This document shows, piece by piece, positions 23,400 through 33,698 of a stretch of DNA of 64,000 nt. The notes beneath the pieces were generated by a model, which saw nothing but the letters and a program-made list of their open reading frames with translations, was not told the DNA's origin and made no database searches. Position numbers and translations under genes: made by a program. The stretch's first letter is position 1. The number at the start of each line of letters is the position of its first letter. The stretch is taken from assembly GCA_015680685.1 (NCBI GenBank), contig MNCI01036474.1, positions 5,392-69,391 on the forward strand. Direction: 5' to 3'. Source of the stretch: Gnetum montanum. Its lineage: Eukaryota > Streptophyta > Gnetopsida > Gnetales > Gnetaceae.

Positions 23400-23760
23400 G
23401 TAATGAAAAATTTGGCCTTGCGTAAGAATTCCTACACTAATATAACATTAGAAAAGTCCATTTCTAGAATTGAGAAATCAAGAACTCCTTACCATGAGCC
23501 CACTTAAACTAGAACACTATAAAAAACACTGATGCACTAAAGGGATTTAAAATTTTCAGGTTTTTAAGAATTCTATTTCTAACTGTAAGTCTCTCACCAT
23601 GCATGGTATCATATAATTTTGGCTAGCACCATTATCAATTTGGACACTTATCTATCTCGAGCTCACAATGATTAGAGCAAATTAGACCTAATGTAAATTA
23701 TCAAGATTAGCATTTTTCAAGGTTTTAGTTCCTAACCTCTACATAACCAAATTAGACAAC
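23400..23760 (-). pseudogene. Element E aspartic protease
   Basis: The minus strand reads SVQIDNGASQNYMI at about 23612-23645, the active-site loop D-[ST]-G-A-S with N in place of S/T. The surrounding frames are broken. It lies between gag and RT as usual. It would cleave the gag-pol polyprotein. Confidence 0.6.
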
Positions 23761-24079
23761 TCCATCATAATATCTAATCTCCACTATTCCACTAAGATGC
23801 ATTCATATGTAATTTGAGGGCATGGATCTCGATAGTACTTGAGAGACATCAACTGCTTCCTTAGAGTTGATCCCTACTTATTCTCAATCATTCCTAAGCT
23901 TAAAGGAAAATTTCTCACTAGCTGATTACTACAACACAAGAAGCATTAAATTGACCTCTTAAAGAGTCCTCAAGAGAATTGTTTTTTCATGGCCCTAGGT
24001 TGCCATTTACTCCCTATATCTTTACATTTTTGTTGGAAGCCTTAGTTTCCTAGAGAACCATTCATAGTATGACCACCCT

Positions 24080-25184
24080 ACTAAATTGATTTAATAGTGT
24101 TTTCATCTTTGATGGAACCTATGTCTATTTCTCACAAGTGATAGGGTGTGCCATGCTTTCCTTTTCTTGATTTATCCTTATCTAGCTTTGTTGCCTTGAA
24201 ATCAAGGAAAGTACCAATAGCAGCAATAGCCTTAGTGCATGTGTTAATGCCTCATTGATGTAGTTCTGTCTACACCCAAGGGTGTAGCCCATTTATAAAT
24301 TTGAAGAAATGATCCTCATCTTCCATATTGGGAATTAGTAGCATAAGCTCTTGGAAAGAATTAATATAATTTTCAAGCTTTCTGAACTATTTTAAAAACT
24401 CAAGCCTAGTTCTAGCTACTCACTCGGAGTTCCTTGGGTGGAACTATTTAATTAAAGCTACCTTAAAAATGTCCCATGTGTCTATCATTTTAGTTGTGGT
24501 ACCCTTCTATTGGACATGAAGAAGACTGAGCCACCAAAGCTTAGCACTTCTTGTAAGGTACTAAGAGGTAGTGGAGACCTTTTGGGCTACAAGAACATCT
24601 CAAGTAGACATATACATCTCCACATCATGGATAAAGGCATCAATTTTGTCATTTCTCCTCTCACCATCATAGGAACCTGATTCTCTTGCTTTGATTTGAG
24701 CTATTGCTATTACAAGCACTTCTACAAGGTGTCTTGCAAAGGAGAACATTAGAATAGCATTTTCAATTTTTAAAATAGATAGCTCCTAATTTAGTCCAAC
24801 TAGGGTATCCTTTAATACCTTTACTCAAATAATGAGGTCATCAACCAGAAATGCTTTTGTTTATGCCTCCTAAAAGGATCCAAAGAGGTTGTTTTAGAGG
24901 TTCAACATATCATCCTAGAGGCCTTTAAGGATTAATACATTGACCTCAAACACTTTTACTATATCCTTAGAGGAAAGATTCATATTGTCTTATGACAACT
25001 CCATTTCATTAAGAACATAATGAATTACATTTGCACTATTTGGCCAAGCATAGGCTAAGGCCTCATCCATAGCTTTAACTTAGTCCCATAGGGTATGGAA
25101 CTTAATCACATCTTGCCCAAGTTCTACCTTGAACTCTAGGTTGGCATGATCCTCAACCATTTTTCTAGGTTCACCAAGCTCCAT
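24080..25184 (-). pseudogene. Element E gag
   Basis: The reading starts MELGEPRKM at 25184. The capsid core is recognisable: GSYDGERRNDKIDAF, then YLTRSAKLWWLSL, DTWDIFKVALIK, FHPRNSE and YINSFQELMLLIPNM, an order typical of Tekay/Del-type chromovirus gag. Many stops interrupt it, a large share being TAG or TGA. No clear zinc knuckle was read with confidence. Confidence 0.7.
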
Positions 25185-25320
25185 CTTAGCAAATAGGAGA
25201 GTCTTTTCACAAGGCCACCCACAAAGGAGTGGCTAGTATAAGCTAAAAATGAAAACCTCACAAACCACAAACCCTTTCTACCCATTTATTGAGTGAGTTT
25301 CACTAGAAAATAAAATCTGA

Positions 25321-25333
25321 GGCTATGATACCA
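25321..25333 (-). other. Element E primer binding site (tRNA-Met type)
   Basis: On the minus strand this reads TGGTATCATAGCC, one mismatch from TGGTATCAGAGCC, the initiator tRNA-Met site used by most plant LTR elements. It lies about 140 bp before the gag start, as expected. Confidence 0.75.
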
Positions 25334-25336
25334 TTT

Positions 25337-25722
25337 ATAATAGTGTTGTTCCTAATACATTGTCTAACATCCAAAGAGTTCCTCAAAGAAAATTTAGATT
25401 TAGGATAGAATTCAAGAGAAATATGCCTAAACAATCAACAATCCTAAAACACATGGCAACAAACAATCTGTTAGTGTTAACATGTGACTTGAGTAGTGTT
25501 TCAAATAATTCAAATGTGTAACACTATTAAAAGCTAGATAGCACTCCCTTACTTCACTCACATGAACACCATGGGGACTACTAGCTAAACCCTCTAGATT
25601 CATCACTACATGTTTGTAGTTGGTGTCACACTCTAACCAGTTCATGCAACATCTCATAGCACATCCCATGACATACTCAGTTTAGATCCAAATGTAGAGC
25701 TGAACTATACAATCCTCCTAAG
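25337..25722 (-). repeat. Element E 5' LTR remnant
   Basis: Noncoding sequence between the primer site and the left end of element C. By position it is the 3' part of the element E 5' LTR; the rest is cut off by element C. No matching copy was found in the window. Confidence 0.45.
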
Positions 25723-26469
25723 TGATGAGTCACATGGTTTTGCCACATTGACAGGTTGACATGACCCCATCAACAAAATCTCATCAATGTGATTCCTTTG
25801 ATATAGGGTTTGACCCATTCACATGTACCCATTAATGCAGCATCCTATTTTTTCCTATAAATGTATTCCTTCCACTACATTTATGGCATTAAGTCTCATA
25901 GCTGTAACAAAGTTCTTGTAGTTTTCCTTCCAGTTAGAATATTTTTCTAAGTGCCCACAGTAAGATTTATAGAGTGTACAGATCTTTATTTGAGCACTAT
26001 TGTACCTAAGTACTTCAGTGTGTGCAGCAATAAAGATGAGTTTTCTTATCAAACCTTGTAGCACTTGAACTAGATTAATTATTTCTTTAAGAATTTAATA
26101 TTTTATGAAATTTCCTTTAATGTTTTAAGCAATTAAATAAATTAAATAGTAAGCATAAGTACAACCACCTCAAGCATACATGTAACACTTGGTAATCATA
26201 GAAACACTTAACATTTAGTAACCCAGTAGCATTATACATGTTTAGGATGTGTACGACAAGTGAGAATAAATACTTATGTTAAGATTAGTTAAGTGTTAGC
26301 TAGTTGTTAGATTAATTTAGTAATTAAATACCTTTATTCATTATTCTTTATTCTTAGGTGAGTTAGAATTATAAATGATAAAAATAATATGCCTCAATTA
26401 TACTTAACCATGTCCTTATACTCATAAGTGTAACTGGGAAGACAACGATTGCAATAGTTGGTTCACCTC
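25723..26469 (+). repeat. Element C 5' LTR, first part
   Basis: It begins TGATGAGTCACATGG and matches 54734-55511 of the 3' LTR. It is interrupted at 26469 by element B and continues at 33436. A TATA box (TATAAAT, 25856-25862) follows short repeats of the type CATCAATGTGAT. The first ten bases contain TGAGTCA, a bZIP GCN4-like site; the 3' LTR copy has TGAGTTA. Confidence 0.85.
26465..26469. repeat. Left target site duplication of element B
   Basis: ACCTC precedes the left LTR of B and is repeated exactly at 33431-33435 after the right LTR. The intact 3' LTR of element C carries the single uninterrupted version at about 55507-55511. Confidence 0.9.
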
Positions 26470-27371
26470 TGATGAGTGGTGAGGTACCTCTTAAGTCCAA
26501 CCATACAAATCACATGTGTTCATGCATGATTTGGGTAAATTCTATGGTTGGTACTAGTTGTGTAATTTAAATCATTATTTCTTGATCATAGTTCATTGTA
26601 TTCCCACTTAGACTAGTGGTGGCTTTGTCATGTATGGTTTCGTCCAAAGTCAAGCATATGATTCTTGATGTTGTTGTGGCCTTATGCTAATCCTAATGAT
26701 AATAAAGAAATAAATTATTTAAAATGATTAACAATATAAAGTAATTTTTAAACTAGCCTATGAATAATGAGTGTCTATTCCTAGCTTTCTGTACACATCC
26801 TAAACCCATGTATCCACTACTAGGATTACAAAGTGCTATGTTACTGGGCAATCCAAGAAATAATGCTACTAGTCATGTTCATTCTACCAATTCATTAACA
26901 TTCATGGAAAAATAAATATTAACTAAGTACATGAAATATAAATTGCATTAAAAGTAAATGTAATCTAAGTCAAACTGCTACAATGAATAAGAATCAATGT
27001 TAGTCTTATTATCATTCATGGAATGTGTCCAAGTACATTGCTACTCAAATAAGACACTATCCAATTGACTTAAATCCACACTACCGATACTCATTGACTA
27101 TTCTCTAAGATTATAGAGTAAAAATGCAAGAGTTCATCTACTCTATTGACCAAAAAATTACATAAACATGACTATGAGTCCGTATTTATAAATTTTATTA
27201 ATGGACTACATCGACGGGACCTCATTGACGAGGCTCAGTTATTGGGACCTTGTTGTCAGAGCCTTTTTGTTAGAGTGTTATTATCAAGGATAGGAAATCA
27301 AAGCTAAGATATCAGATCCAACCAAAAATTTGACTTTTTATTAGATAACCTAGTCAACTGATGACTCATCA
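26470..27371 (-). repeat. Element B left LTR (3' LTR)
   Basis: It is 902 bp and begins TGATGAGTGGTGAGG, like element A. Its last 13 bases, TGATGACTCATCA (27359-27371), are a perfect palindrome around a central C and contain the GCN4-type site TGACTCA. The TATA box is TATAAATA on the minus strand at 27183-27190, preceded on that strand by short GAGGTCCC / GTCGATG-type repeats. Confidence 0.9.
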
Positions 27372-30362
27372 TACCGCCACAACTAAATAAAAATGTGTCT
27401 TTGAGTTAATAGGATAGGAGTGAACTTTCTGTACAAAATTGGGAAGGTATGGAATTATTAAGTAATGCCAACTACTAACTAACTTTGAGTGTTACATTAC
27501 AAAATTTTATTCAACTGGACGCATATAAAATGATAGAGTGACAAAAAGACTAGATAGGCTTTGAAAGTCACAACATTTGCTAAAGAGGATTCTTCTTGTT
27601 GCTACTAGCGATGGTAGACTTCCAACCTAGATTGTTATGTCAATGATTCTTTGGTTATATGCAACATTCTTGAAGGATGGACTGAAATTTCTTGTCATCA
27701 TCCCATGGATTTAGTAAACATGTGATGCTTGAGCTGCTATCTTGTATGTGCTATGATTTGTCCATGGGCATATCCTCTATTGTTCCTCTCTTAGCTTCTT
27801 TTCCATGCTTGGAAAAAGACCTTCTTCCTTAGGCATTTCTTTTAGCATCACTTGTAGCTACCAAAGGATCAACATTAGTTTTGGTAAATTTTCCTTAATA
27901 ATTAACCTTTTTTGAATCCCTTATTTTTCATTTAAGCACAAGGTGATGATAGGATACTATGCCCAAGGCTATGAGGTAACTAAAATCATCAAGCTATTCA
28001 CATTATTGTGATCAATTACTATTAGTTACCATGCTATTCGAACATAGGATGATAGAAAAATTTCAAAATTTCAAAGAAGAAATCCCTAGCCCCATGACTA
28101 ATAAGCATAACTTTGGAAACACATAAGTTTTTAAACAATTGAAACCAAAGGTTTGATTCAAAAGATGGCCAAGAAATATTGAACTTTAATGATATTTTAA
28201 TAGAAAAGTAGGAAAAAGGTAAAAACATAATTGAAATTAATGAGAAGTACAAAAATTATGCATAAATTTAGAGATACTATCATTGATGTTTTAGAAGATG
28301 TAAAGGTTAGTTCAAAGTCATGATCAACAAAAGTTATGTAAGTGGATCGTCACCAAAGTAGTTTCCTATCATAATGCCATTGCATAACCAGTTCTATAGA
28401 TGTCCATGGGCACCCAAGAAGTTAAATGTATACCATGCCTTTTTTCCAAATAACACACAATTTCCATGGTTAGGATATTGTACTATACTATACAAAACCA
28501 AAAGGCTCCTAATCATATGCAAAGTGAGGTGAATAATGGGGTGAAAAGGAATTGTAGAGATAGGGATGTAAGGTACTTGACCATGTTTACAATAGGTTCT
28601 TATGAAAAATGTGATTAAAAAAATTAGCATACCCATCCATCCAAGTTCAAATCAAGTCCATGCCATAAAAAATAACCTCGCATTGATGTGTTCCCTCTTG
28701 CTGACCACCATGAGTCCAAAACCACCTCAAAAAATGATCATCACTCCATAAAGAGAAGAAAGGAGAGAAAGGAAGAAAGGGCCTTACTTAGAGGGGTGCC
28801 TTTAGGCATAGATAACATATCTTTCCAGCTCCATAACTAGTTCTTGTAGGCCATTATTATGTCTAAGGGGTGTGCTTTGAATTCTCATGATTATTTTTTT
28901 TCTCCTTTTTTCCTCTCTTCTTTTTTGTTTTTGTTGTTGGTTTTTTTCATTTTTTTATGAAAACCACAACATGCAAAGACAAATATTCCTTTTTATTGAT
29001 TGATAGAGGAGTGATGATACATTTCAAGAGGAGCCATAAACCACACGAAGGAAGCCAAGAAGAAAACCCAACAAGTCCCCTTGAGATCAGACCCTTAGCA
29101 TTTCCACTTGGTCATTCCCTCTTTTTTCAAGGTATAATTATCATTGATTAATTTTAGTTTCATGAAAGAAGAACCAAATTATTTCCATGAAAAAGACATT
29201 TTATGTAGATAACTAGAGAAATGGATGACTTGGTCTCACTACTTTACACAATTATTTACTCAATCATCTTAATAGCATAGCACAAAAACCCAACACATAT
29301 TTTTGACCTCTACATCATGACTTGCTAATATTATTAATGAAAATATAAAATACACTCATAAAACATAAAGGAAATGACTCAAGAAAAGAGAAAAATATAA
29401 AGAAAACAAAAATATTAAGAAATGGAAAACATATTAAGAATTAGAAAATTTAGGAAGAAATAAGAAAATGATAAGAAATTGTAAAAATAAAAACATGAAA
29501 AGCACTTATTAGTCCTTGAACCAACATGGACCATCTTCCTCATGACTAATCTTATGGCTACACATTTGCAAGATGGACTACACAATTCCCTTGTTATACA
29601 TCATCGATCTTCCATCTAGCACTATTACTAATTTAATAAATCATGTGATAGCACATCTAACATTGGTGATAGTCTCATGTGGATCATTTTAAGATGTATC
29701 TTCATCTAGATTTGAAGGTGTTTTCATTTTGGTGGATCTAGATGTATTTTCTTCTTCTTCTTAATTTTCTATTTTAATCCCCAAGTCTTTGTGTTTAAGA
29801 TCTTTTTCTAGTGTGTAATTAAAGTATAAGATATATGCATCCAAGTCCTCTGTTTGGTCTATTTTCTTAAGTCTAGAACTAATAAGTAGATCAATTATTT
29901 CCATGCATCTTTGAAAAAACTTTATATTCTCATTTTCAAGCCACTAGGTATCCTCTGGTTTAGTGGCTACTATGTAAACTTTGTTGCGGGCTATGTTAAT
30001 ATTTGAATTTTTGGCCCCCATAACTACATCCTTTACTATTAGTAGTGATGCATACATTCTTTTGTCTCTCCATAGTGCTAGATTCATCACTTTTGTTAGG
30101 TGTTGGAGAAATGATGGATATTGGCCTTTGCATAGGATTAGACATTGGTTGGGAAGGAACGGTGCTACACTTGATTCACATTGTGTTGATTTCTATGAGT
30201 TAGTAGGTCCACAAGCATTATGCTTATGCATGGGAACTCTCCTAAAAAAAGGGCATTTCCAAGATTGTGGTGGAGATCTACTAGCATTACCATTTTTGTG
30301 TATGTTCATAGTACAAGTGGCATTAACTTGTTGATGTCATGGTGTTGAACATTCCTATGTTG
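27372..30362 (-). other. Element B internal noncoding region
   Basis: No conserved protein motif was seen. The part around 28770-28900, read on the minus strand, matches element C 50415-50560 closely (for example the CCTTAGA, ACTAGTTATGG and GGCCCTTTCT words in the same order). A pyrimidine-rich stretch lies at 28885-28960 and an A-rich one at 29335-29510. The segment 27372-28300 has no recognisable remains of the 3' ORF found in A and C. The short open frame at 28034-28252 has no recognisable product. Confidence 0.65.
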
Positions 30363-32290
30363 TTAGTGGTGAGATATGGTGGAGGGAAGTATGATAATAT
30401 TAAGGATATGACGAAGGATGAGAGGTGTGAGGTGTTGATCCTTCAGAAGATATTGTGCGATGATGATATTCAGGAGAGTGGTAGTAGTGATTTGAAATAG
30501 ATAAGATAGAACTAGTTGGAAAAACATGTTGTTGAACATAATGCTCATATGGGTTTGGCTAGTAGTAATGGTAGTGCTAGATTGATGATGGCCTCCCCCA
30601 CGACTATGGGTTTTTCCACAATGTTGGATGATAGTATTAAGGTTGGTAAGAAGTTCCACTAGGATGGTATAGTTAGTTGTAGGACTTTCTATAATTACCT
30701 TGTGAGAAAGGTAATTTTCTAGGAATTTCCTTTTGTACAAACTTGGGATTCAATGCAAAAGCCCAATACTCATGTAGATGTAACATGATTGGGCAATAGC
30801 CCTTTGGATGATCATATAGGTAGATGTCACATCCATCATCTTCTTTTTTGGTTGAGTCTATAGCCTCTTCTTCTACAACCATTTTCCATGTTTGCCAATA
30901 AGTGTTCCTAGTTGTTTATTGGTTCTTCTTCCTCCATTTATTGTGATTTCCTAATTCATTTTTGTGTTATCTTCTCCTCTATAGTTTCTATGAAAGCTAT
31001 AGATTTTTCATTTATCCACTTTGACATCCTATCTAGCCTTTCCTGGAATTCATCAAGAAATTGTTGCAATGGCAAGGTTTGTTGTGAAATCATATCATTG
31101 AGAGCTGCCTCTTTTTCCTCATCATAGATATGGATCCTTTTCCTTTTAAAAGTTGGATCCCAATTATTTCCCTCAGCATTCTCTCATTTACATAGCTCTT
31201 CCTCTTCTTTTGTCACCTACTCAATTACCCTTTATATCTAATGGGATTTTAGTTCATATAATTAACCTTGAGCATACATCCCAAGTGTCTCCCTTATTTT
31301 ATTATGAAGCCCATCTATGAGGTGGAAAAGTTGCTCTATTTGAGAGAAATCATGGCTGAGATATCTATGTAGTAGTGAATAGTATCTATCCAAGGCCACA
31401 TCCAAGGGTTCATGATTTCTTGCTTCTACCATTGGATTTTTTTCTTAGGTTGGACACTCTTGCATAGGTTTGGTATTTTTCAATGAAAATTTCTACCATT
31501 GTAGACCACTGGTGAATCGAACTTGGTTCCAATGATCTATACCAACTTTCAACTTTGTCTTTTACTATCCTAGGGAAGAGCTTAAGCTTTTCCCACTTAT
31601 TTTCAACATTTTTCAAGGCATAGGCATCATGGAAGGCTTGTAAGTGATGTTGTGGATTAGAATCATAGCCTCCCACAAATTTAGGGATGTTATTCATATT
31701 AAGCCTTATGATGTGACTATCCTTGCCATGCTTATGGGGTATCTTAATTACCTCTGTGATCTACATTAGGCTCTTAGTGACCAATAAGGATTCATTATCA
31801 TCAAATGTGGCATGGTAAAAATTGCTATTTCTATTTGCCAGAGTGTAATAGTTTCAATTATGTTCATGCTGAGGTCTTTGATTTTTCCCATGATTTTGGT
31901 TTCTATCCTTATTTCAACCACATAGTAAAGCTTTATCTCTATACATACATTCATCTTTATTACAACTAGATATTAAAGAGAAAGAGGAAGATGAGGAACT
32001 AGGAGAGTTGCCATGGCTTCGATGGTGTTCCCCATAGTTGATTTAGCTTTTTGAAGTTTTGAGGAGGTCCTAGTCCTTGAGTCCTTCCCTTATCTCGGAC
32101 TTACTTCATCTCCTCTAGGATTTCCTACCTTAGGTGAATGTAGTCCTTGAGCATAGTTAGGATAATCATGAACATATAAAACCCTTACATGAGGTTGGTC
32201 ACTCCAATTTTCATCAATATATATCTCATTAGTTTTCCAATGAATGTTCTCCTCATATTATTCATTATCGCTTCCTTGTGAAAAAGACAT
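30363..32290 (-). pseudogene. Element B gag
   Basis: The start MSFSQGSDN at 32290 aligns with the gag start of element A, followed by the shared I-H-W-[KR]-T-N-E. The Retrotrans_gag core lies at 31697-31410 (MNNIPKFVGGYDSNPQ, then ESWYRSLEPSSIHQW). The motif C-x6-H-x4-C-x4-H-x-H (YDHPKGYCPIMLHLH) is at 30772-30831. The tail is Pro/His-rich. Frameshifts and stops separate these pieces. It would have formed the particle, with enzymes borrowed from a related element. Confidence 0.75.
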
Positions 32291-32396
32291 TTTTATTAGT
32301 TAACGATGTGTGTGACTTAAAATTTTCTAAAAGATAAATCGTTAATGTATTTACAATGATTGTGTATGATATAACTAATCTAGATAACTAGCACCA

Positions 32397-32414
32397 TCCC
32401 TATCAATGATGCCA
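32397..32414 (-). other. Element B primer binding site (tRNA-Asp type)
   Basis: The minus strand reads TGGCATCATTGATAGGGA, one base from the LTR. It is a decayed version of the same tRNA-Asp-type site seen in A and C. Confidence 0.65.
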
Positions 32415-32415
32415 A

Positions 32416-33430
32416 TGATGAACAACAAGTTACCCCCTACATCGAACCATATGAATCACAAGTGTTCAAGCATGATCCAATTGAATTTTATGGATGGGAC
32501 CAGTTGTGGCATCTAGATTGTTATGCCTTGATCACAATTTTCTATCTTCCCACTTAGACTAGTGGTATCTTCATCATGTATGGTTTAACCCAAAGTGAGG
32601 CATATGATTCTTGATGTTTTTGTAGTCTTATGCTACTCCTAAAGATAATAAAGAAATCAATTATTTAAACTAATTAGCAATCAAAAATAATGTCTAAACT
32701 AGCCTACACGCAATGAGTGTCCATTCCTAGCTTGCCATACACATCCTAAACCCGTGTATCCACTACTAGAATTACCAAGCTCTATGCTACTAGTTGAACC
32801 AAGCAATAGCACTACTAGGATTACCAGCAAAATGCATGTTTATGATCAAAACTAGTTGCACTCATTCTACCAATTCATTAACATGCATGAATACGTAAAT
32901 ATTAACAAAGTACATGGGATATAAATTTCATTAAAAGTAAATGTAATCTAAGTCAAAATGCTATAATGAATAAGAATCAATTTTGATCTTATTGTCATTC
33001 ATGGAATATGTCTAGGTACATTGCCACTTAAATAAGACACCATACAGCTAACTCAGATCCACTTTATAGGCACTCACTAACTGCTCTCTAAGATTATGGA
33101 ATAAAACTACAAGAGTTTAGCTACTCTATTAACCAAAGAATTGCATAAACATGAATGTGAGTGTATATTTATAGATTTTATTGCTAGGCTACTTCGATGG
33201 GGCCTCATCAATGCATGATATGATGCATTGATGGGGCTACATCAATGGGACCTCATCGAGAAAGCCCAGTTATTGGGGCCTTGTTGTCAAAGATTTGTTA
33301 TCAGATCCTTATTGTCAGAGCCTTTTTATTAAAGCCTTGTTATTAGGGAAAGGACATTAGAGCTAAGATATTGAAACCAACCAAAAAGTTAACTTTTTAT
33401 CAAATAACCCAACCAATTGATGACTCATCA
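32416..33430 (-). repeat. Element B right LTR (5' LTR)
   Basis: It is 1015 bp, about 113 bp longer than its partner. The extra length lies mainly near 33185-33320, where GGGGC/CATCAATG-type repeats upstream of the TATA box (33166-33173, minus strand) are more numerous. It ends in the same 13-bp palindrome TGATGACTCATCA (33418-33430). The repeat number difference suggests slippage within the U3 repeats. Confidence 0.85.
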
Positions 33431-33542
33431 ACCTCCTAGACTAGCATACATAAAAACCTAGAAGTCCTTGGAATTTGATTAAATCATGTGTAAAAACTTA
33501 TGATTCATATGTTTGGGCATAGGATCTACTCACTATTCATCA
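33431..33542 (+). repeat. Element C 5' LTR, second part (after element B)
   Basis: The first five bases are the right copy of the ACCTC target duplication. The rest matches 55512-55617 of the intact 3' LTR (CTAGACTA, then AACCTAGAAGT and TTCATATG) and ends TTCATCA. This proves that element B inserted into an LTR that was already present. Confidence 0.9.
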
Positions 33543-33543
33543 C

Positions 33544-33561
33544 TGGCATGGTTGTCAAGGA
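33544..33561 (+). other. Element C primer binding site (tRNA-Asp type)
   Basis: TGGCATGGTTGTCAAGGA begins one base after the LTR end. It is a decayed form of the tRNA-Asp-type site, as in A and B. Confidence 0.65.
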
Positions 33562-33698
33562 TTTTAAGTAAGCTTTGTATGCTTCCAAGACTTAGTAAAA
33601 ATCATTCACATCATTGGATTGAACCTTAAAGTCACAATCATTCTAATAGTGACAAAAATTGTAAAAAAGCACATTGATAATTTTCTTCTAATTCAAAA

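Larger units (their letters stand above)
20856..25722 (-). mobile_element. Element E: truncated chromovirus-type gypsy element
   Basis: Read on the minus strand from 25722 to 20856, the order is LTR remnant, tRNA-Met-type primer site, gag, protease, RT, RNase H, integrase core, a C14/G14 polypurine-like tract and a second LTR-like remnant. Gag and RT resemble the Tekay/Del chromovirus group. The integrase is cut before the chromodomain could appear. It interrupts the second copia element on its left and is cut by element C on its right. The two LTR remnants do not visibly overlap. Confidence 0.75.
26470..33430 (-). mobile_element. Element B: short pol-less Athila-like element nested in the LTR of element C
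   Basis: Its two LTRs begin TGATGA and end ACTCATCA, and exact 5-bp ACCTC duplications flank it. The coding strand is minus: primer site at 32397-32414, gag from 32290 down to about 30363, then only noncoding sequence to the left LTR. It has no protease, RT, integrase or recognisable 3' ORF, so it was fully non-autonomous. Its noncoding part at about 28330-29000 matches the post-integrase region of element C around 50415-50560, so it looks like a C-type element that lost pol by internal deletion. Confidence 0.85.
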
